A DNA stretch of 64,000 bases from Deinobacterium chartae (GTDB lineage: Bacteria; Deinococcota; Deinococci; Deinococcales; Deinococcaceae): assembly GCF_014202645.1 (NCBI RefSeq), contig NZ_JACHHG010000002.1, forward strand, positions 98,180 through 162,179. Direction: 5' to 3'. The position numbers were made by a program, and so were the translations under genes. Numbering within the stretch: the first letter of the stretch is position 1; every line of letters starts with the position of its first letter. The notes beneath the pieces are model-generated. The model was given only the letters and a program-made list of their open reading frames with translations, was not told the origin of the DNA and searched no databases. This document shows, piece by piece, positions 62,426-64,000 of this stretch.

Positions 62426-63361
62426 ATGAAACACGTCCTTTTTACCCTACTGCTGGCTACGGCCGGTGCGGCCAGTGCCCAGAACATCAAGCTGATGGCT
62501 CCGGCCACGCCGGGTGGCGGCTACGACTCGCTGGCCCGCAACCTCGCCAAGATCTTGAAAAGCGAGAAGCTGGTCGGTGACGTCGAAGTCTACAACGTTC
62601 CCGGCGGTGGCGGCACCGTGGGCATGGCGCAGTTCGCCAAGCACCGTGGGGACGCCAACCATCTGATGGTTATGGGCATGACCACCATCGGGGCCATCTA
62701 CACCAACAAGACCTCGGTGACCATGAAGGACGTGACGCCCATCGCACGTCTGACTTCGGACTTCGAGACCATCGTGGTCCCGGCAGCCTCGAATTACAAG
62801 ACCTTCGCCGACCTGCTGGCCGCATTCAAGGCCAAGCCGGAAAGCATCATCTGGGGCGGAGCGAGCCCCGGCGGCGCCGGACACCTGTTCGTGGGCATGA
62901 TCGGTCAGGAACTGGGCATCAACCTGCGTTCGATCAAGTGGGTGTCCTCCTCCAGCAACCTGCAGGCCGCCAAGGCCATGCTGGCCGGCGACCTGACCGC
63001 CGTCACCGGGTCGTACAGCGTCTTCCAGGACGACATCAAGGCCGGTAAGCTGCGCGCCCTGGCCATCAGCGCTCCTACCCGGATCGAGGGGATCAACGTT
63101 CCTACCGCCAAAGAAGGCGGCGTGAACGTGGAAATCTCCAACTGGCGCGGCGTGTTCGCTCCGGCGGGCATCTCGGCGCGCGAACGCTCGCAGCTCACGG
63201 CCATCTTTACCAAGCTCGCCCGCTCGGCGGCCTGGCGTGAGAACCTCGCGGCGGAAAACCAGAACTCCTACTTCCAGCCTGAACCGGCCTTCGGTTTCTT
63301 CCTGGAACGCGAGCAGCCGCGTATCCTGGCGCTGCTCAAGGAACTCGATCTGGTGAAGTAA
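62426..63361 (+). CDS. TctC/Bug-family tripartite tricarboxylate receptor protein
   Basis: Extracytoplasmic binding protein of 311 residues with signal peptide (1-18, ending ASA). The Bug hallmark APATPGGGYDSLARNLAKIL, NVPGGGGTVGMAQFAK, WGGASPGGAGHLF and VSSSSNLQAAKAMLAGDLTAVTG are present. Members bind tricarboxylates, dicarboxylates, amino acids or nicotinate. The TctA/TctB membrane partners are not in the window, so it may serve sensing rather than transport, as some Bug proteins do. It is tightly linked to the exported PDT-like gene. A strong palindrome follows. Confidence 0.87.
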   Translation: MKHVLFTLLLATAGAASAQNIKLMAPATPGGGYDSLARNLAKILKSEKLVGDVEVYNVPGGGGTVGMAQFAKHRGDANHLMVMGMTTIGAIYTNKTSVTMKDVTPIARLTSDFETIVVPAASNYKTFADLLAAFKAKPESIIWGGASPGGAGHLFVGMIGQELGINLRSIKWVSSSSNLQAAKAMLAGDLTAVTGSYSVFQDDIKAGKLRALAISAPTRIEGINVPTAKEGGVNVEISNWRGVFAPAGISARERSQLTAIFTKLARSAAWRENLAAENQNSYFQPEPAFGFFLEREQPRILALLKELDLVK

Positions 63362-63380
63362 GCCCCCACCCCGCCCGACA

Positions 63381-63412
63381 GGCGCGCGTGCTCTTTAAAG
63401 AGCACGCGCGCC
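63381..63412. terminator. Perfect 32-base palindrome between convergent genes
   Basis: Arms of 16 bp (GGCGCGCGTGCTCTTT and its complement), 19 bases after the TctC-type stop and 35 bases from the converging pcp stop. It could end transcription from both sides, although T-runs are short. Confidence 0.6.
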
Positions 63413-63447
63413 TTGGCACAGCGTCAGTCCCGCAAATTCCAGGCCGG

Positions 63448-64000
63448 TCAGTGCGTAGCGCCCCCGGCCACCTCGAGGTCCGTTTCCTGCGCCGCGCACA
63501 CGCTCAGGATCAGCTCGAGGCCGCGCACCACCTCGAGCAGTCCCATCGAGGGACGTCCGGGGTGACGGGCGGCCTGCTCGGGCAGAAAGGGGATGTGCAA
63601 GAAGCCGCCGCGCAACCCGGGAAAGTCGGTGGCGGCGAGGTGCAGCAGGTGATACATGGCCGCGTTGCACACGAACGTCCCGGCCGACAGCGAGACCGAG
63701 GCGGGCAGCCCGGCCTCGCGCAGCGCGGCGACCGCCGCCTTGACCGGCAACGCGGCAAAGTAAGCGTTCGGTCCGCCCTCGACCAGCGGGCGGTCGGTCG
63801 GCTGGTCGCCGTCGTTGTCCGCAATCGGCGCGTCGGCTAGGTTCACCGCCACCCGCTCGAGGCTGAGCTCGGCGCGTCCGCCCGCCTGCCCCACGCACAG
63901 GGCCAGGTCCGGACGTAGCTCCTCGAGGGCTGCGCGCAACGCCTGCGGCGCGCGGGAGAACGAGGTGGGCAGCGGGCGCACGTACAGTTCGCTGCCCGGC
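63448..64000 (-). CDS. pcp: Pyrrolidone-carboxylate peptidase, 5' end outside window
   Basis: Removes N-terminal pyroglutamate from peptides; cytosolic cysteine peptidase of family C15. The visible 184 codons include the VRPLPTSF segment, GQAGGR, the Glu of LERVAVNLADAPIADNDG and the active-site Cys in GTFVCNAAMYHLLH. The usual length is about 215 residues, so roughly 30 N-terminal residues lie beyond position 64000. A GTG at 63979-63981 is in frame, but the preceding codons still match the family, so it is not the true start. Confidence 0.88.
   Translation of the reverse strand, partial: PGSELYVRPLPTSFSRAPQALRAALEELRPDLALCVGQAGGRAELSLERVAVNLADAPIADNDGDQPTDRPLVEGGPNAYFAALPVKAAVAALREAGLPASVSLSAGTFVCNAAMYHLLHLAATDFPGLRGGFLHIPFLPEQAARHPGRPSMGLLEVVRGLELILSVCAAQETDLEVAGGATH

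Overview
The window looks like chromosomal DNA of a Deinococcales bacterium (Deinococcus or a close relative such as Deinobacterium). The evidence is high GC, frequent GTG and TTG starts, gene types typical of the group (HU, RIO-type kinase, kinase with a beta-propeller, DinB-family and DUF4388 proteins), a striking excess of the palindrome CTCGAG, and many starts placed about six bases after a TANNNT box, the signature of leaderless transcripts. This placement is inferred from gene content and sequence style, not from a search. No rRNA, tRNA, CRISPR array, prophage or intact insertion sequence was seen.

Layout. 0-6 kb: an alpha/beta hydrolase fragment, bcp-rpiA, deoC, then the cell-shape block maf-mreC-mreD-mrdA. 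6-10.3 kb: a complete polyamine importer, potABCD. 10.3-12.5 kb (minus): rlmG, rnhA and the HU gene. 12.7-20.2 kb: a DUF4870 membrane protein, a RIO-type kinase behind a possible 17-codon leader, a PIG-L deacetylase, an AddA/RecB-like helicase-nuclease, an SRPBCC protein, an orphan ABC ATPase and a phytanoyl-CoA dioxygenase-like enzyme. 20.2-21.4 kb: trpS behind a textbook attenuator, with a 15-codon leaderless leader peptide carrying two adjacent Trp codons, then mutually exclusive stems and a terminator. 21.7-27.1 kb (minus): M29 aminopeptidase, a 1066-residue GGDEF-EAL protein and a sulfurtransferase. 27.4-31.9 kb: a TPP riboswitch controlling thiBPQ plus thiamine pyrophosphokinase.

32-38 kb: a TPR/membrane protein with a degenerate CPBP motif, a DinB-family protein, an NTF2-like protein and sdhCDAB (minus). 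38.4-46.2 kb: speD, then a signalling block. A membrane kinase with a propeller and a PP2C phosphatase overlap on the minus strand and diverge from a 635-residue protein of unknown function and a small SRA-like protein. hemB and a second, unusual kinase diverge from a shared palindrome. 46.3-49.4 kb: holA, a DJ-1-like protein lacking the usual cysteine, a small protein and an MFS exporter. 49.4-52.1 kb is the most plastic part: two related fragments of an IS630-type transposase, one of them decayed, bracket a LysM-NlpC/P60 cell-wall hydrolase. 52.1-56.1 kb: a 36-residue membrane peptide, a JAMM peptidase and ftsK. 56.3-59 kb: an APC permease and a secreted hydrolase. 59.2-63.4 kb: a tight set of DUF4388 protein, HAMP-domain membrane sensor without output domain, exported prephenate-dehydratase/ACT-like protein and TctC-type binding protein. 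The window ends inside pcp.

The best leads are the trpS attenuator, the 59-63 kb cluster (possibly an extracytoplasmic sensing system built on a repurposed prephenate dehydratase), and the kinase-phosphatase block.
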